Positions 18,099 to 27,025 of a stretch of 64,000 nt of DNA are shown in pieces. The DNA is taken from assembly GCF_001403635.1 (NCBI RefSeq), contig NZ_LN879468.1:1697501-1761500 (forward strand), read 5' to 3'. Within the stretch, counting starts at the first letter, position 1; each line of letters begins with the position of its first letter. A model generated the notes under the pieces. It saw only the letters and a list, made by a program, of their open reading frames with translations, had not been told where the DNA came from and searched no databases. The DNA is from Clostridium massiliamazoniense. Its GTDB lineage: Bacteria; Bacillota; Clostridia; Clostridiales; Clostridiaceae. A program made the position numbers and the translations under genes.

Positions 18099-19889
18099 TT
18101 ATGATGCTACGAAGATATTTTCAAATTCTTCACCATCAATTTTTTCTTTTTCTATTAAAACTTGTGCAACAGCGTCTAATTTACTCATATTTGCTTTCAG
18201 AAGACTTTCAGCTCTTTCATAAGCTTCTGAAACTAAGGACTTAACTTCTTTATCAATTTCAGCACTTATTTCTTCACTTACATTTCTACCTTTACTTATT
18301 TCTCTTCCTAAGAATACTTCGCCGTTATTTTCTCCAAATGATATTGTTCCTATTTTTTCACTCATACCATATTGCATAACCATAGCTCTTGCAATACTAC
18401 TTACTCTATCAATATCATTCTTAGCACCTGTACTTATATCACCCATTACAAGTTGTTCAGCTATTCTTCCACCAAGAAGTCCAACCATATCGTCTTTTAA
18501 TTTTGACTTTGATGTGTAACTTCTATCTTCTGTTGGTAAGTTCATAGTGTATCCACCAGCCATACCTCTTGGAATAATACTTATTTCGTGTACTGGATCT
18601 GCATTTGGTAAAAGTCTCATAACAACAGCGTGCCCTGCTTCATGATAAGCAGTAAGCTTCTTGTCATGTTCACTAATAACCTTGCTCTTCTTTTCTGGAC
18701 CAGCTATTACTCTAGTTATAGCTTCTTCCATATCTTCCATATCAATTTCTTTTTTATTTCCTCTAACTGCTAAAAGAGCTGCCTCATTAGTTAAGTTCTC
18801 TAAATCAGCTCCAGTAAATCCTGGTGTTCTCTTTGCTAATACAGCTAAGTCTATTTCTTCTGCTAATTTTTTATTTCTAACATGTACTTTAAGTACTTCT
18901 TCTCTTCCAGCAACATCAGGTGCTGCTACAAGAATTTGTCTATCAAATCTACCTGGTCTTAATAAAGCAGAATCTAGGATATCAGGTCTATTAGTAGCTG
19001 CTATCATGATTATTCCTTCATTAACACCAAAACCATCCATTTCAACAAGAAGTTGGTTTAATGTTTGCTCTCTTTCATCATGGCCTCCACCAACACCAGC
19101 ACCTCTTTGTCTACCAACAGCATCTATTTCATCAATAAATACTATACATGGAGCATTCTTTTTCGCTTGTTCGAACATACTTCTAACTCTTGATGCACCA
19201 ACACCAACAAACATTTCAACAAAGTCTGAACCTGAGATTGTGAAGAATGGAACTCCAGCTTCTCCTGCAACAGCCTTAGCTAATAATGTTTTACCTGTTC
19301 CTGGTGGCCCTACCAATAACACACCTTTTGGGATTCTAGCTCCCATGTCGATATATCTTTTTGGCTCTCTTAAAAAGTCAACTATTTCTTCAAGTTCTTC
19401 TTTTTCTTCCTTAGCACCAGCTACATCTTTAAAGGTAACTTTTTTTCTATCAGGAGAAGCCATTTTTGCTCTACTCTGACCAAAATTCATAGCTCCTTTA
19501 TTTCCACCCTGTGATTGTTGCATTAGCATGAAGAGTACTGAAATACCAACACCCATCATTAATACAGTTATTATTATTTGGAACCAAGATGAATTATTAC
19601 TTGGCGGTTTAAATGTTATTGTAGTACCTTCATTTTTATTTTCTTGCATTAATGCATTGAATGTAGTTTCTGGTACATAAGTTTCATATTGTTTATTATC
19701 TTTTGCTTTAATTTGCACAATACCGTCTCTAACATTCATACTTTGAATTTCGTTATTTGCCCACATTTGTTTAAATGTAGTATATGATACAGCATTTCCT
19801 GTAGTATTATTTGAATAAAAGAAATATGAACCACATATTATTATTGCAAATAGTATAATCCAAGTAGTTGCACTAGACATTTTTTTCAT
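18099..19889 (-). CDS. ftsH: ATP-dependent zinc metalloprotease FtsH
   Basis: FtsH is a membrane-anchored AAA+ protease that degrades misfolded and regulatory proteins. The 596-residue protein has a transmembrane segment at about 8-26, an extracytoplasmic domain, and a second segment at about 103-124. Walker A GPPGTGKT is at 194-201, with Walker [10 protein letters not shown], the second region of homology [20 protein letters not shown], and the zinc site HEAGH. The C-terminal tail is short compared with B. subtilis FtsH. It lies downstream of hpt and tilS in the same order as in Bacillus. Strong GGGGGG precedes ATG; a second Met at residue 4 is also possible. Confidence 0.96.
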   Translation of the reverse strand: MKKMSSATTWIILFAIIICGSYFFYSNNTTGNAVSYTTFKQMWANNEIQSMNVRDGIVQIKAKDNKQYETYVPETTFNALMQENKNEGTTITFKPPSNNSSWFQIIITVLMMGVGISVLFMLMQQSQGGNKGAMNFGQSRAKMASPDRKKVTFKDVAGAKEEKEELEEIVDFLREPKRYIDMGARIPKGVLLVGPPGTGKTLLAKAVAGEAGVPFFTISGSDFVEMFVGVGASRVRSMFEQAKKNAPCIVFIDEIDAVGRQRGAGVGGGHDEREQTLNQLLVEMDGFGVNEGIIMIAATNRPDILDSALLRPGRFDRQILVAAPDVAGREEVLKVHVRNKKLAEEIDLAVLAKRTPGFTGADLENLTNEAALLAVRGNKKEIDMEDMEEAITRVIAGPEKKSKVISEHDKKLTAYHEAGHAVVMRLLPNADPVHEISIIPRGMAGGYTMNLPTEDRSYTSKSKLKDDMVGLLGGRIAEQLVMGDISTGAKNDIDRVSSIARAMVMQYGMSEKIGTISFGENNGEVFLGREISKGRNVSEEISAEIDKEVKSLVSEAYERAESLLKANMSKLDAVAQVLIEKEKIDGEEFENIFVAS

Positions 19890-19966
19890 ATAGGACCCCC
19901 CTCTCTTGATTAATAATATTAAATTTTAACATATGATTTTTTATTTTACAATAATATTAACAAATA

Positions 19967-20515
19967 TTATTTCTCATATATTTCTCTTTTTAGGCTTCCT
20001 ATGAAAGGTAAATTTCTATACTTTTCAGCATAGTCGATTCCATATCCAACTATAAATTCATCTGGAACATCAAAGCCACTGTATTTTACTGTTACATTTG
20101 ACTTTCTTCTAGCTTCTTTATTTAATAATGCTACTATTTCTATACTTTCAGCTTTTCTTGCCTTTAAGTATTTTAATAAATAACTTAAAGTAGTTCCTGT
20201 GTCTACTATATCCTCAACAATAAGTATGTGTTTTCCTTCTATATCATTATCTAGATCTTTTAGAATTCTAACAATACCTGAACTTTCTGATGCCTTTCCA
20301 TAACTTGAAACAGCCATAAAATCTAATTCACAAGGAATAGTTATACCTTTTATTAAGTCTGCTGTAAATACTATAGAGCCCTTTAATACACCTACAACTA
20401 AAAGGTCTTTTCCTTCATAGTCCTTACTTATTGCTGCTCCAAGTTCCTTTACTCTCTTACTTATAACCTCTTCTGAATATAACACTTCTTTAACGTCATT
20501 TTTAATATCAATCAT
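19967..20515 (-). CDS. hpt: Hypoxanthine phosphoribosyltransferase
   Basis: It salvages hypoxanthine (and usually guanine) with PRPP to IMP/GMP. The 182-residue product has the PRPP loop ILIVEDIVDTGTTLSYL, the flexible-loop region MAVSSYGKASES, and VVGYGIDYAEKYRNLPFIG at the end. The start is placed one base after the tilS stop. The longer frame's ATG at 20539 would lie in tilS and upstream of the GGAAGGG Shine-Dalgarno. The tilS-hpt-ftsH order is conserved in Firmicutes. It works together with PunA (47.8 kb), which releases the bases. Confidence 0.95.
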   Translation of the reverse strand: MIDIKNDVKEVLYSEEVISKRVKELGAAISKDYEGKDLLVVGVLKGSIVFTADLIKGITIPCELDFMAVSSYGKASESSGIVRILKDLDNDIEGKHILIVEDIVDTGTTLSYLLKYLKARKAESIEIVALLNKEARRKSNVTVKYSGFDVPDEFIVGYGIDYAEKYRNLPFIGSLKREIYEK

Positions 20516-20516
20516 A

Positions 20517-21917
20517 CTATACTGATTCCCTTCCTTCATAACTTACCTTAAGTAACTTTTTATTTTCCTTTTTTATTTTGTATAGATTACTACTTCTTAT
20601 ACCTGAAATCCATACTATTTCATCATTAAATAAAATTAATGGAATTAGGTCTCTTTTATCTTTGGGAATTTTATTATTTATTAAAATATCTTTAACCTTT
20701 TTTCTACCTGTCATACCAAAAGGTATCATAGTGTCACCATTTTTTCTTGTTCTTACAGTTATTTCATTAACGCCATCAATACTAAAGTATCTTTCATTAA
20801 TATTATTTTTAAGATTAATAACACCGTTATTTTCCAAAAGATTAAAGGTTATTTTACCAAACTTACCTTCAATAGTTTTAATACCTTCGTCTAATTGACT
20901 TAAGTCAAATTTTACTTCTTCATTTATAGTTTTATCAATAGAATATTTATTTATTATTTTTATTTTTCCATATTCATTAATAACTATAACATCATTAGTT
21001 AAATTTATCTTTTTTCCTGTGTTTCCCTTTTGAAGATTTATTATATCGTATATATGCTTCATCTCAAAATTATTTGATATTCCACAAGCATGAATTAAAG
21101 CTTTCCTTATTAATCTTGTTAATAAAGCTTCCTTCTCAGAAAAAGCTTCCTTTTCAATCAATACACTTCCATCTTCTTCTCTTACTAATCCTAGATATTT
21201 TTCATCTACAATATTATTTATAAACTCGACATCCTTAGCAGCGCTATAAGCTAATCTATTTATAGCATTAATAGCATCCTTGTTGAAATTTTTTTCTAAA
21301 AAAGGTATTGCCTTAAGCCTAATTTTATTTCGAGAATAAATTTCTTCTAAATTACTTTCATCTATTCTTGGATTTAGTTCATTGTCTAAACAGTATTTTT
21401 CTATTTCACTTCTTGTTAAAGATAAAATAGGTCTTATGTAGATTTCATCTCTTATAGGTTTTATTCCTACTAATCCATCTACTCCCGTTCCTCTAGCAAT
21501 TCTCATTATTAGAGTTTCTGCCTGATCGTTAGCATTATGAGCTATAGCTATTTTTTTAACTTTAAGGTTTTCTTTTAATTCATTAAAAAAAGCATATCTT
21601 TCATCTCTTCCTGCCATTTCAGTGGATATTTTTCTCTCCTTAGCAACCTTATCTATATTTACTCTCTTAACATAAAAATCTATTCCTAAATCTTCACAAA
21701 ATTTTCTAGCAAATTCTTCATCTTTATTAGCACTTTCACCTCTAAGACAATGATTAACATGTGCTGCTAAAATTTCTATATTTAATTTAGTTTTTAAAGA
21801 ATTTAATATGTGCAAAAGACATATAGAATCAGGTCCTCCAGATAAAGCTACTAAAACTTTATCACCTTCATCAATCATGGAGTTTTCTTTGATATATTTA
21901 AAAACTTTATCTTGCAT
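20517..21917 (-). CDS. tilS: tRNA(Ile)-lysidine synthetase
   Basis: TilS converts C34 of the CAU-anticodon tRNA-Ile to lysidine, switching its charging from Met to Ile, and is essential. The 466-residue protein begins with an N-type PP-loop domain (LVALSGGPDSICLLH, about residues 22-36), with HVNHCLRG and AHNANDQAETLIMR following. It ends with a C-terminal domain containing RTRKNGDTMIPFGMTGRKK. ATG at 21917 is 6 nt downstream of GGAGTGTG; the in-frame GTG nine bases upstream overlaps that site. The tRNA cluster nearby contains elongator and initiator Met tRNAs but no lysidine-type tRNA-Ile. Confidence 0.95.
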   Translation of the reverse strand: MQDKVFKYIKENSMIDEGDKVLVALSGGPDSICLLHILNSLKTKLNIEILAAHVNHCLRGESANKDEEFARKFCEDLGIDFYVKRVNIDKVAKERKISTEMAGRDERYAFFNELKENLKVKKIAIAHNANDQAETLIMRIARGTGVDGLVGIKPIRDEIYIRPILSLTRSEIEKYCLDNELNPRIDESNLEEIYSRNKIRLKAIPFLEKNFNKDAINAINRLAYSAAKDVEFINNIVDEKYLGLVREEDGSVLIEKEAFSEKEALLTRLIRKALIHACGISNNFEMKHIYDIINLQKGNTGKKINLTNDVIVINEYGKIKIINKYSIDKTINEEVKFDLSQLDEGIKTIEGKFGKITFNLLENNGVINLKNNINERYFSIDGVNEITVRTRKNGDTMIPFGMTGRKKVKDILINNKIPKDKRDLIPLILFNDEIVWISGIRSSNLYKIKKENKKLLKVSYEGRESV

Positions 21918-22020
21918 AAATAACACACTCCATCGTTTAAATTCAATAACTATTATAACATAAATTAATAATTTATTGTAACCAATAAAGAAAAGTCAAA
22001 AATACTTTGACATATAAAAA

Positions 22021-22063
22021 GATAGTGTTGTAAAAAAAATTAATTAAACACAACAACACTATC
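22021..22063 (-). terminator. Terminator of spoIIE
   Basis: An 11-bp perfect stem GATAGTGTTGT/ACAACACTATC is followed by TTTTTATAT on the minus strand, 16 nt after the spoIIE stop. Confidence 0.75.
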
Positions 22064-22078
22064 ATTAAGGATTTATTA

Positions 22079-24475
22079 CTAATTAAGAGCATAAATTTTA
22101 GATACAAGAACAGTCATATCATCTTTTGCTCTTCCTCCTGCTTTCTCCTTTGCAACTGCTAAAATTTCATTAGATAATTCTTTTGCAGTTTTAGCTCTAC
22201 TAATTCTTAAAAGTTCTACTAACCATTGATTATTTAAATCTCCACCTTTATTCACATCTAATATTCCATCACTTATGGTTACAATAAATTCTCCACCCTT
22301 TAGCTTTTTATCTAATATATCTGTATCTGGAGAATCTAAAACACCAAAAGGTAAAGTTTTTGATTCTATTACTTCTACATTCTTTCCTCTTTTAATAAAG
22401 CTTTCTACAGCTCCAACCTTTATAAACTTAATATCACCTGTATATAAATTTATTTTTTGCATATCCAAGGTTGAAAATTTTTCTTCCTCACTAAATTTAA
22501 TAGACATTATAGAATTTATAGTATCAATAGCTATTATTTCATTAAATCCTACTTCACTAAACTTCTCCATCATTTCAACAGTTAACTTACTTTCAGCACC
22601 AGCTCTAGACCCTGAACCCATACCGTCACAAAGTAATGCTAAATGTTGCCCATTTTTATTTTTCATTATACTATGAGAGTCTCCTGTATATTTTTCACCT
22701 TCTTTAGCTATTAAAGACACATGGGAACTTACATGAAATTTTGGAGCCTCCTCTATTAAAATCTCACAACATTGACTATTTGGATTTATATTACACTCCT
22801 CACCTATTGCCATAGTCTTCCCTAATGCTTTATTAACAATTGGCAATAATTCTTTAATACAATATTGAGTTCCTCCACAATTATACATGGCTATTTTTAT
22901 ATTATCTCTTCCTGACCTATCTCTATAACAAAATAATTCTCTGAATTTAATATTGTTTTTTATTAATTCTTTCCTTATTATTTTTTCAATATCAATAGCT
23001 AAAGCAACTTCTTTGTTAAAATCATCAATGATTTCTTCAACAGTCACAGACATATTATTTAAATGGTCAGAAAGTAATTTACGCCCTTCTCCTAACCTTC
23101 TTTTCACAGTTTCTTGAAGAATATGAGTATTTACTAACTCACTAGATACTTTAATAAGAGTAGCTTTTTTCAAGCATTTTTTTTCTAAACATATAGGAAA
23201 TCTAGCCTTTCCTTCTTCACAATTTTCTATTAATTCTGCAAAAGCTGTATAGGTCTCATGCATTTCTCTTTTCCAACAAACCTTTTTAAAATCACAGTCT
23301 GCACAAACTCTATCTGCCAAATTATTAATTAATGCTTCACCCTTATTTTTATTAACTAATTCCTCATTCTCTACAATAGTATTTAAAGTCACACTCATAG
23401 TAGTTAATACATCTGCAAAATTTCCAAGCCTAAGAGCTAACTCATCTTTCATCTTTTTAAAATGAAACTCATTAAAATCTTCTTGCTTCTTCTCTTCGTC
23501 AAATTCAACTTCTATTTTATTAATAAATTTTTTAGGTAACAATAAAAAGATAACTGCTCCTAATCCTAATTCATAAAAAGTGTATTTTGTAATAGTTCCT
23601 CCATAATAAGTTATTATTAAATAGCTCACTGAGAAAGCTAAAATTGTTAGAATTTTTCCTCCCTCTTTAAAAATAGAAGCAACTAAAGTACTTATACCAT
23701 ACACAGCTACAGCAAAAGCAAAATTTTTTGTTGTAACTCCAAGGAGGATACCTAATATAATTCCTATAACTGAACCATTATTTCCTCTTACTATATAAGA
23801 AAATAATAAAAGTACTACTACTGAAAATATTCCTCTCACATATATATTAAAAATTGAAATTGATCCTATTCCTACTATTAACAATGATAATAATAATTCT
23901 ATACTTATTATTTCTTCAGATGTGAAATAATGATTATTATTTATTTCACTTATACACTCCATAGAATAATTCATCAAAAAATATGCTGGTATTATAAAAA
24001 CTACATTCATTGATGTCACAGATAAGTTCCATACTATATCTTTGTTTAAAATCAGAAAATTATATCCCATTATAAAAGTAAAAAACACTATAAATTTAAT
24101 TAAAGTTAATTCTACTCTTTTCATTTTCATAGGTATATAATTTAATCCCATAGCCATGAGGGATAAAGCAATATATATAACTACATTTTCTGATAAATTC
24201 CCTAGGGTTATATATCCTGCAATAACACCCGTCAATGCCATTATTATTTCTTTATTATTATTTCTTTTATTAAAAACTAACATATAAGCAACTCCAAAGG
24301 GTGCTATAGTTTTTATAATAGTAAAATTAACAGGAATATTCACTCGACTTAGTAGAAACCCCATAACTAAAAGAAACAATAAGCCAAGATAATTTTCCTT
24401 TGCTTTTTGTGAAATATTATTTTTTCTTTCTTCTTTAACTCGTACATAACTTTTCAAATCTACACCGTATTGCAT
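22079..24475 (-). CDS. spoIIE: Stage II sporulation protein E, PP2C-type phosphatase
   Basis: SpoIIE dephosphorylates the anti-anti-sigma factor SpoIIAA at the polar septum and so activates sigma-F in the forespore. The 798-residue protein has about ten membrane segments in residues 25-320. A cytoplasmic Cys-rich linker carries CADCDFKKVCW and CLEKKCLKK. A C-terminal PP2C/RsbU phosphatase domain (about 590-798) has ALLCDGMGSGSRAG and FIVTISDGILDVN, which provide the metal-binding Asp residues. Length is close to B. subtilis SpoIIE. It sits next to the tRNA cluster and yabR/divIC as in Bacillus. The promoter 145 bp upstream has an unusual 21-bp spacer (24618-24650). Confidence 0.95.
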   Translation of the reverse strand: MQYGVDLKSYVRVKEERKNNISQKAKENYLGLLFLLVMGFLLSRVNIPVNFTIIKTIAPFGVAYMLVFNKRNNNKEIIMALTGVIAGYITLGNLSENVVIYIALSLMAMGLNYIPMKMKRVELTLIKFIVFFTFIMGYNFLILNKDIVWNLSVTSMNVVFIIPAYFLMNYSMECISEINNNHYFTSEEIISIELLLSLLIVGIGSISIFNIYVRGIFSVVVLLLFSYIVRGNNGSVIGIILGILLGVTTKNFAFAVAVYGISTLVASIFKEGGKILTILAFSVSYLIITYYGGTITKYTFYELGLGAVIFLLLPKKFINKIEVEFDEEKKQEDFNEFHFKKMKDELALRLGNFADVLTTMSVTLNTIVENEELVNKNKGEALINNLADRVCADCDFKKVCWKREMHETYTAFAELIENCEEGKARFPICLEKKCLKKATLIKVSSELVNTHILQETVKRRLGEGRKLLSDHLNNMSVTVEEIIDDFNKEVALAIDIEKIIRKELIKNNIKFRELFCYRDRSGRDNIKIAMYNCGGTQYCIKELLPIVNKALGKTMAIGEECNINPNSQCCEILIEEAPKFHVSSHVSLIAKEGEKYTGDSHSIMKNKNGQHLALLCDGMGSGSRAGAESKLTVEMMEKFSEVGFNEIIAIDTINSIMSIKFSEEEKFSTLDMQKINLYTGDIKFIKVGAVESFIKRGKNVEVIESKTLPFGVLDSPDTDILDKKLKGGEFIVTISDGILDVNKGGDLNNQWLVELLRISRAKTAKELSNEILAVAKEKAGGRAKDDMTVLVSKIYALN

Positions 24476-24617
24476 ATTATACCGCTAGTAAAACCTATAA
24501 CAAATTAACATAGTCCTCTAGCAACCCCACCACCTTTTACTTTACACATATAAAATGAAACTTTAGCTTCTTATAAGCTCTAATTAATCTCTTGAATAAA
24601 TTTCATTTCATACAAAT

Positions 24618-24683
24618 ATTATAACAATGGCTTCTGTAAATATATGTCAACAACTGGTGAAGTATTACTATTTTCATTAGACA
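24618..24683 (-). promoter_or_regulatory. spoIIE promoter with 21-bp spacer and candidate 0A box
   Basis: On the minus strand a perfect TTGACA (24650-24645) and perfect TATAAT (24623-24618) are 21 bp apart rather than 17. In B. subtilis the Spo0A-activated sigma-A promoter of spoIIE has the same long spacing. A TGTCTAA (24683-24677), one mismatch from the 0A-box TGTCGAA, lies just upstream. Beyond it, up to 24756, I see nothing. Confidence 0.65.
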
Positions 24684-24756
24684 AATATTTGTATCATATT
24701 TATCTATTTTACAATATTATTACTTTTTATTCCTAAAGTAGTTTCATATAAAAAAA

Positions 24757-24789
24757 ATAAGACAATAAAAAAGAATTTTATTGTCTTAT
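24757..24789. terminator. Second hairpin downstream of the tRNA operon
   Basis: A 14-bp perfect AT-rich stem (24757-24770 with 24776-24789, 5-nt loop) lies 40 nt beyond the tRNA terminator and before the spoIIE promoter. It may be a backup terminator in either direction. Confidence 0.45.
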
Positions 24790-24828
24790 CATATCAATAT
24801 TTGAATTATTTTATTTACTAAAACAAAA

Positions 24829-24850
24829 AAGCAATCCACATGGATTGCTT
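24829..24850 (-). terminator. Terminator of the nine-gene tRNA operon
   Basis: A 10-bp perfect stem AAGCAATCCA/TGGATTGCTT is followed by TTTTTGTTTT on the minus strand, immediately after the last tRNA. Confidence 0.85.
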
Positions 24851-24939
24851 TGGTGCCGAAGACCGGAATCGAACCGGTACGATGTGTTAGCATCGCAGGA
24901 TTTTAAGTCCTGTGCGTCTGCCAGTTCCGCCACTTCGGC
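24851..24939 (-). tRNA. tRNA-Leu (anticodon TAA), ninth of operon
   Basis: An 89-nt minus-strand gene starts GCCGAAG and ends CTTCGGCACCA (CCA encoded), with a long variable arm and the anticodon region GACTTAAAATC. The sequence is identical to the copies at 25036, 25304 and 25571. Confidence 0.95.
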
Positions 24940-24954
24940 ATATTATAAAATTTT

Positions 24955-25030
24955 TGGTTGCGGGGACAGGACTCGAACCTGTGACCTTTGGGTTATGAGC
25001 CCAACGAGCTGCCAACTGCTCCACCCCGCG
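24955..25030 (-). tRNA. Initiator tRNA-fMet (CAT), eighth of operon
   Basis: The 76-nt gene begins CGCGGGG and ends CCCCGCAACCA. The unpaired C1-A72 and the three G-C pairs of the anticodon stem (GGGCTCATAACCC) mark the initiator type. Confidence 0.95.
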
Positions 25031-25035
25031 TTATT

Positions 25036-25124
25036 TGGTGCCGAAGACCGGAATCGAACCGGTACGATGTGTTAGCATCGCAGGATTTTAAGTCCTGTGC
25101 GTCTGCCAGTTCCGCCACTTCGGC
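25036..25124 (-). tRNA. tRNA-Leu (TAA), seventh of operon
   Basis: Same sequence as the other three tRNA-Leu copies in this operon. It starts the last, incomplete repeat unit, in which elongator Met is missing. Confidence 0.95.
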
Positions 25125-25142
25125 TTAATATTATTTTTTAAA

Positions 25143-25219
25143 TGGTAGCGGGAACAGGATTTGAACCTGCGACCCTTCGGGTATGAACCGAATGCTCTAG
25201 CCAGCTGAGCTATCCCGCC
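25143..25219 (-). tRNA. Elongator tRNA-Met (CAT), sixth of operon
   Basis: The 77-nt gene starts GGCGGGATAGCTCAG and ends TCCCGCTACCA, with anticodon loop GTTCATACC. Its body resembles elongator Met rather than the lysidine-modified tRNA-Ile. Confidence 0.93.
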
Positions 25220-25223
25220 ACAT

Positions 25224-25299
25224 TGGTTGCGGGGACAGGACTCGAACCTGTGACCTTTGGGTTATGAGCCCAACGAGCTGCCAACTGCTCCACCCCGCG
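25224..25299 (-). tRNA. Initiator tRNA-fMet (CAT), fifth of operon
   Basis: Identical to the copy at 24955-25030; unpaired C1-A72 and GGGCTCATAACCC anticodon arm. Confidence 0.95.
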
Positions 25300-25303
25300 T
25301 TAT

Positions 25304-25392
25304 TGGTGCCGAAGACCGGAATCGAACCGGTACGATGTGTTAGCATCGCAGGATTTTAAGTCCTGTGCGTCTGCCAGTTCCGCCACTTCGGC
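25304..25392 (-). tRNA. tRNA-Leu (TAA), fourth of operon
   Basis: Identical to the other tRNA-Leu copies. Its start is 267 bp from the next copy to the right and 268 bp from the next to the left. Confidence 0.95.
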
Positions 25393-25409
25393 TTAATATT
25401 ATTTTTTAA

Positions 25410-25486
25410 TGGTAGCGGGAACAGGATTTGAACCTGCGACCCTTCGGGTATGAACCGAATGCTCTAGCCAGCTGAGCTATCCCGCC
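25410..25486 (-). tRNA. Elongator tRNA-Met (CAT), third of operon
   Basis: Identical to the copy at 25143-25219, including most of the flanking spacer. Confidence 0.93.
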
Positions 25487-25490
25487 ACAT

Positions 25491-25566
25491 TGGTTGCGGG
25501 GACAGGACTCGAACCTGTGACCTTTGGGTTATGAGCCCAACGAGCTGCCAACTGCTCCACCCCGCG
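25491..25566 (-). tRNA. Initiator tRNA-fMet (CAT), second of operon
   Basis: Identical to the other two fMet copies. Only 4 bp separate it from each neighbour, so processing must cut every short spacer. Confidence 0.95.
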
Positions 25567-25570
25567 TTAT

Positions 25571-25659
25571 TGGTGCCGAAGACCGGAATCGAACCGGTAC
25601 GATGTGTTAGCATCGCAGGATTTTAAGTCCTGTGCGTCTGCCAGTTCCGCCACTTCGGC
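25571..25659 (-). tRNA. tRNA-Leu (TAA), first of operon
   Basis: First gene after the promoter at 25692-25720. Sequence as the other tRNA-Leu copies, CCA encoded. Confidence 0.95.
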
Positions 25660-25691
25660 ATATTTAGTTTGTCGCCTTAACGACAAGATTT

Positions 25692-25720
25692 ATTATACAT
25701 AAGAATATCTATAGTGTCAA
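25692..25720 (-). promoter_or_regulatory. Consensus promoter of the tRNA operon
   Basis: Perfect TTGACA (25720-25715) and perfect TATAAT (25697-25692) on the minus strand, 17-bp spacer, 33 bp before the first tRNA. As strong as expected for a stable-RNA promoter. Confidence 0.9.
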
Positions 25721-25740
25721 CACTTTTTTTTATAAAAAAA

Positions 25741-25762
25741 TGAAGCTATTTTTTTAGCTTCA
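25741..25762. terminator. Terminator downstream of yabR
   Basis: An 8-bp stem TGAAGCTA/TAGCTTCA with a T-rich loop is flanked by A- and T-runs on both sides. It is about 50 nt after the yabR stop and just before the tRNA promoter, so it insulates the two units. Confidence 0.75.
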
Positions 25763-25810
25763 TTTTTTAACCGATAATATTTTAAAATATACTTAATTAC
25801 ATAGATCGCA

Positions 25811-26221
25811 CTAGCTTAAAGATCTTCTATTTCTTGATCTTTGCTCTTGATTTTTCTTAACATCTTGTAATCTTTCTTCGCTATCCTTTAAGAATTTTGA
25901 CATTATGTCTTCAAAGTTTGCTGAAGATTGTTGTTTCTTTTTGTTACTGCTCCAGTCAACTTCTGCTGGTTTTACAGATTTTCTTTTAGGTGGCATAGCT
26001 TGCTTAATTGATAAGCTTATTTTTCCTCTATCATCTACTGATAAAACTTTAACTTTTACTACATCATTTTCTTTTAAATGCTCTCTTATGTCTTTTACAA
26101 AAGAGTCTGCGACCTCTGAAATGTGTACTAGCCCTGTTTCTCCTTCCACTTCTACAAAAGCACCGAAGTTAGTTATGTTTGTTACTTTTCCTTCTAATAT
26201 GTTTCCTGCCTCTAAGGTCAT
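25811..26221 (-). CDS. yabR: S1 RNA-binding domain protein (YabR-like)
   Basis: The 136-residue protein has one N-terminal S1/OB-fold domain (about 5-72: GKVTNITNFGAFVEVEGETG, LVHISEVADSFV, KVKVLSVDDRGKISLSIKQ). A basic, low-complexity tail follows (PPKRKSVKPAE, ERLQDVKKNQEQRSRNRRS). S1 domains bind single-stranded RNA; the exact role of YabR in Firmicutes is not settled, and general stress protein 13 relatives have the same build. It lies directly downstream of divIC, as in Bacillus. The Shine-Dalgarno is AAGGAGG. Confidence 0.88.
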   Translation of the reverse strand: MTLEAGNILEGKVTNITNFGAFVEVEGETGLVHISEVADSFVKDIREHLKENDVVKVKVLSVDDRGKISLSIKQAMPPKRKSVKPAEVDWSSNKKKQQSSANFEDIMSKFLKDSEERLQDVKKNQEQRSRNRRSLS

Positions 26222-26293
26222 GTTAAAAAGATTCCTCCTTAAAAATAATCATATATACTATTATAAACTTATAATAATATCATTTTAATTTAA

Positions 26294-26569
26294 TTAATTC
26301 TGAAAAGAATTAATTATTACTTTCTCACCCTTTTTTATCATTCCAAGCTTTTCTCTCGCTACATGCTCTATATATGCATCACTTTCAGAGTTTTTTATTT
26401 CATTTGTTAACTTAGAATTTTCTTCGTTTAATCTATTAAGTTCTTCCTCTACGTTTTTCTTTTCTTCCTCAACTCGTCTAACTGCTATTTCTTGTCTGAA
26501 ATAACTTGCTGAAAAAATTGATAGCACAAGAATTATTCCTAGTCTTCTAACTAAAACATCCTTCTTCAT
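26294..26569 (-). CDS. divIC: Septum formation initiator, DivIC/FtsL-like
   Basis: This small bitopic division protein works with FtsL and DivIB at the septum. The 91-residue product has a short basic cytoplasmic end, one membrane segment at about 9-25 and a heptad-rich extracellular coiled coil at about 33-65 (EEEKKNVEEELNRLNEEN). It ends with the conserved region EHVAREKLGMIKKGEKVII typical of DivIC/FtsB. Order after yabQ and before yabR is the same as in B. subtilis. ATG follows GGGGAG. Confidence 0.9.
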   Translation of the reverse strand: MKKDVLVRRLGIILVLSIFSASYFRQEIAVRRVEEEKKNVEEELNRLNEENSKLTNEIKNSESDAYIEHVAREKLGMIKKGEKVIINSFQN

Positions 26570-26649
26570 TTACTCCCCACCCTTATATAATTAAGGTATA
26601 TATATTCATTTTAAACACTCTAAGGAAGTTATTCAAGCAAATTCTCTAT

Positions 26650-27024
26650 TTATTTTATAAATATATTTTTAATTACGTATCTTATATTTTTAAAAACAAT
26701 CCTAAATACTGTTGAAATCAAAATAGCTACATTATTTTCAACTTTTACTAAATATTTAGAAAATGTAGCTAAATAAAATATAAATCCTAAAATTAATATA
26801 GAATAAACATAAATATTCAAGAATGCATAGTTAACTACTAGTAAAAATGTAAATATAGAAAGTGAACAAAGTATCCAAAATAAAATATCTTCTACTATCA
26901 TGATAAGTTTAGGTAATTTAAAACCTCTTATTAATCTATATATATCAAAAAAAACCCCTGCTAGTATTCCCCCAAAAAAAGAAAATAAAACTATTGAAAA
27001 TTGTAATTTTAAAGGTAATATCAT
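26650..27024 (-). CDS. yabQ: Spore cortex biosynthesis protein YabQ
   Basis: YabQ is a sporulation membrane protein needed for cortex formation in B. subtilis. The 124-residue product is strongly hydrophobic, with about four membrane segments (about 7-26, 40-60, 65-88 and 95-112). The conserved stretch FFGGILAGVFFDIYRLIRGF after the first segment is typical. Its ATG begins one base after the yabP stop, so the two are coupled. The assignment rests on this motif, topology and the yabP-yabQ-divIC order. Confidence 0.88.
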   Translation of the reverse strand: MILPLKLQFSIVLFSFFGGILAGVFFDIYRLIRGFKLPKLIMIVEDILFWILCSLSIFTFLLVVNYAFLNIYVYSILILGFIFYLATFSKYLVKVENNVAILISTVFRIVFKNIRYVIKNIFIK

Positions 27025-27025
27025 A

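Noticed and set aside
18661-19479. A 272-residue plus-strand frame opposite ftsH
   Set aside because: It lies fully inside ftsH on the other strand, has no start signal, and shows Ser/Pro-rich antisense composition typical of shadows.
24845-25075. A 76-residue plus-strand open frame
   Set aside because: It runs across tRNA-Leu and tRNA-fMet genes on the opposite strand; the apparent protein is reverse-read tRNA sequence.
25143-25219. Lysidine-type tRNA-Ile (CAT)
   Set aside because: The acceptor and D-arm sequence match elongator tRNA-Met rather than tRNA-Ile2; a tRNA-scan with isotype models would settle it.
24851-25659. CRISPR array
   Set aside because: The ~267-bp periodicity is due to repeated tRNA genes; there are no short direct repeats with unique spacers and no cas genes.
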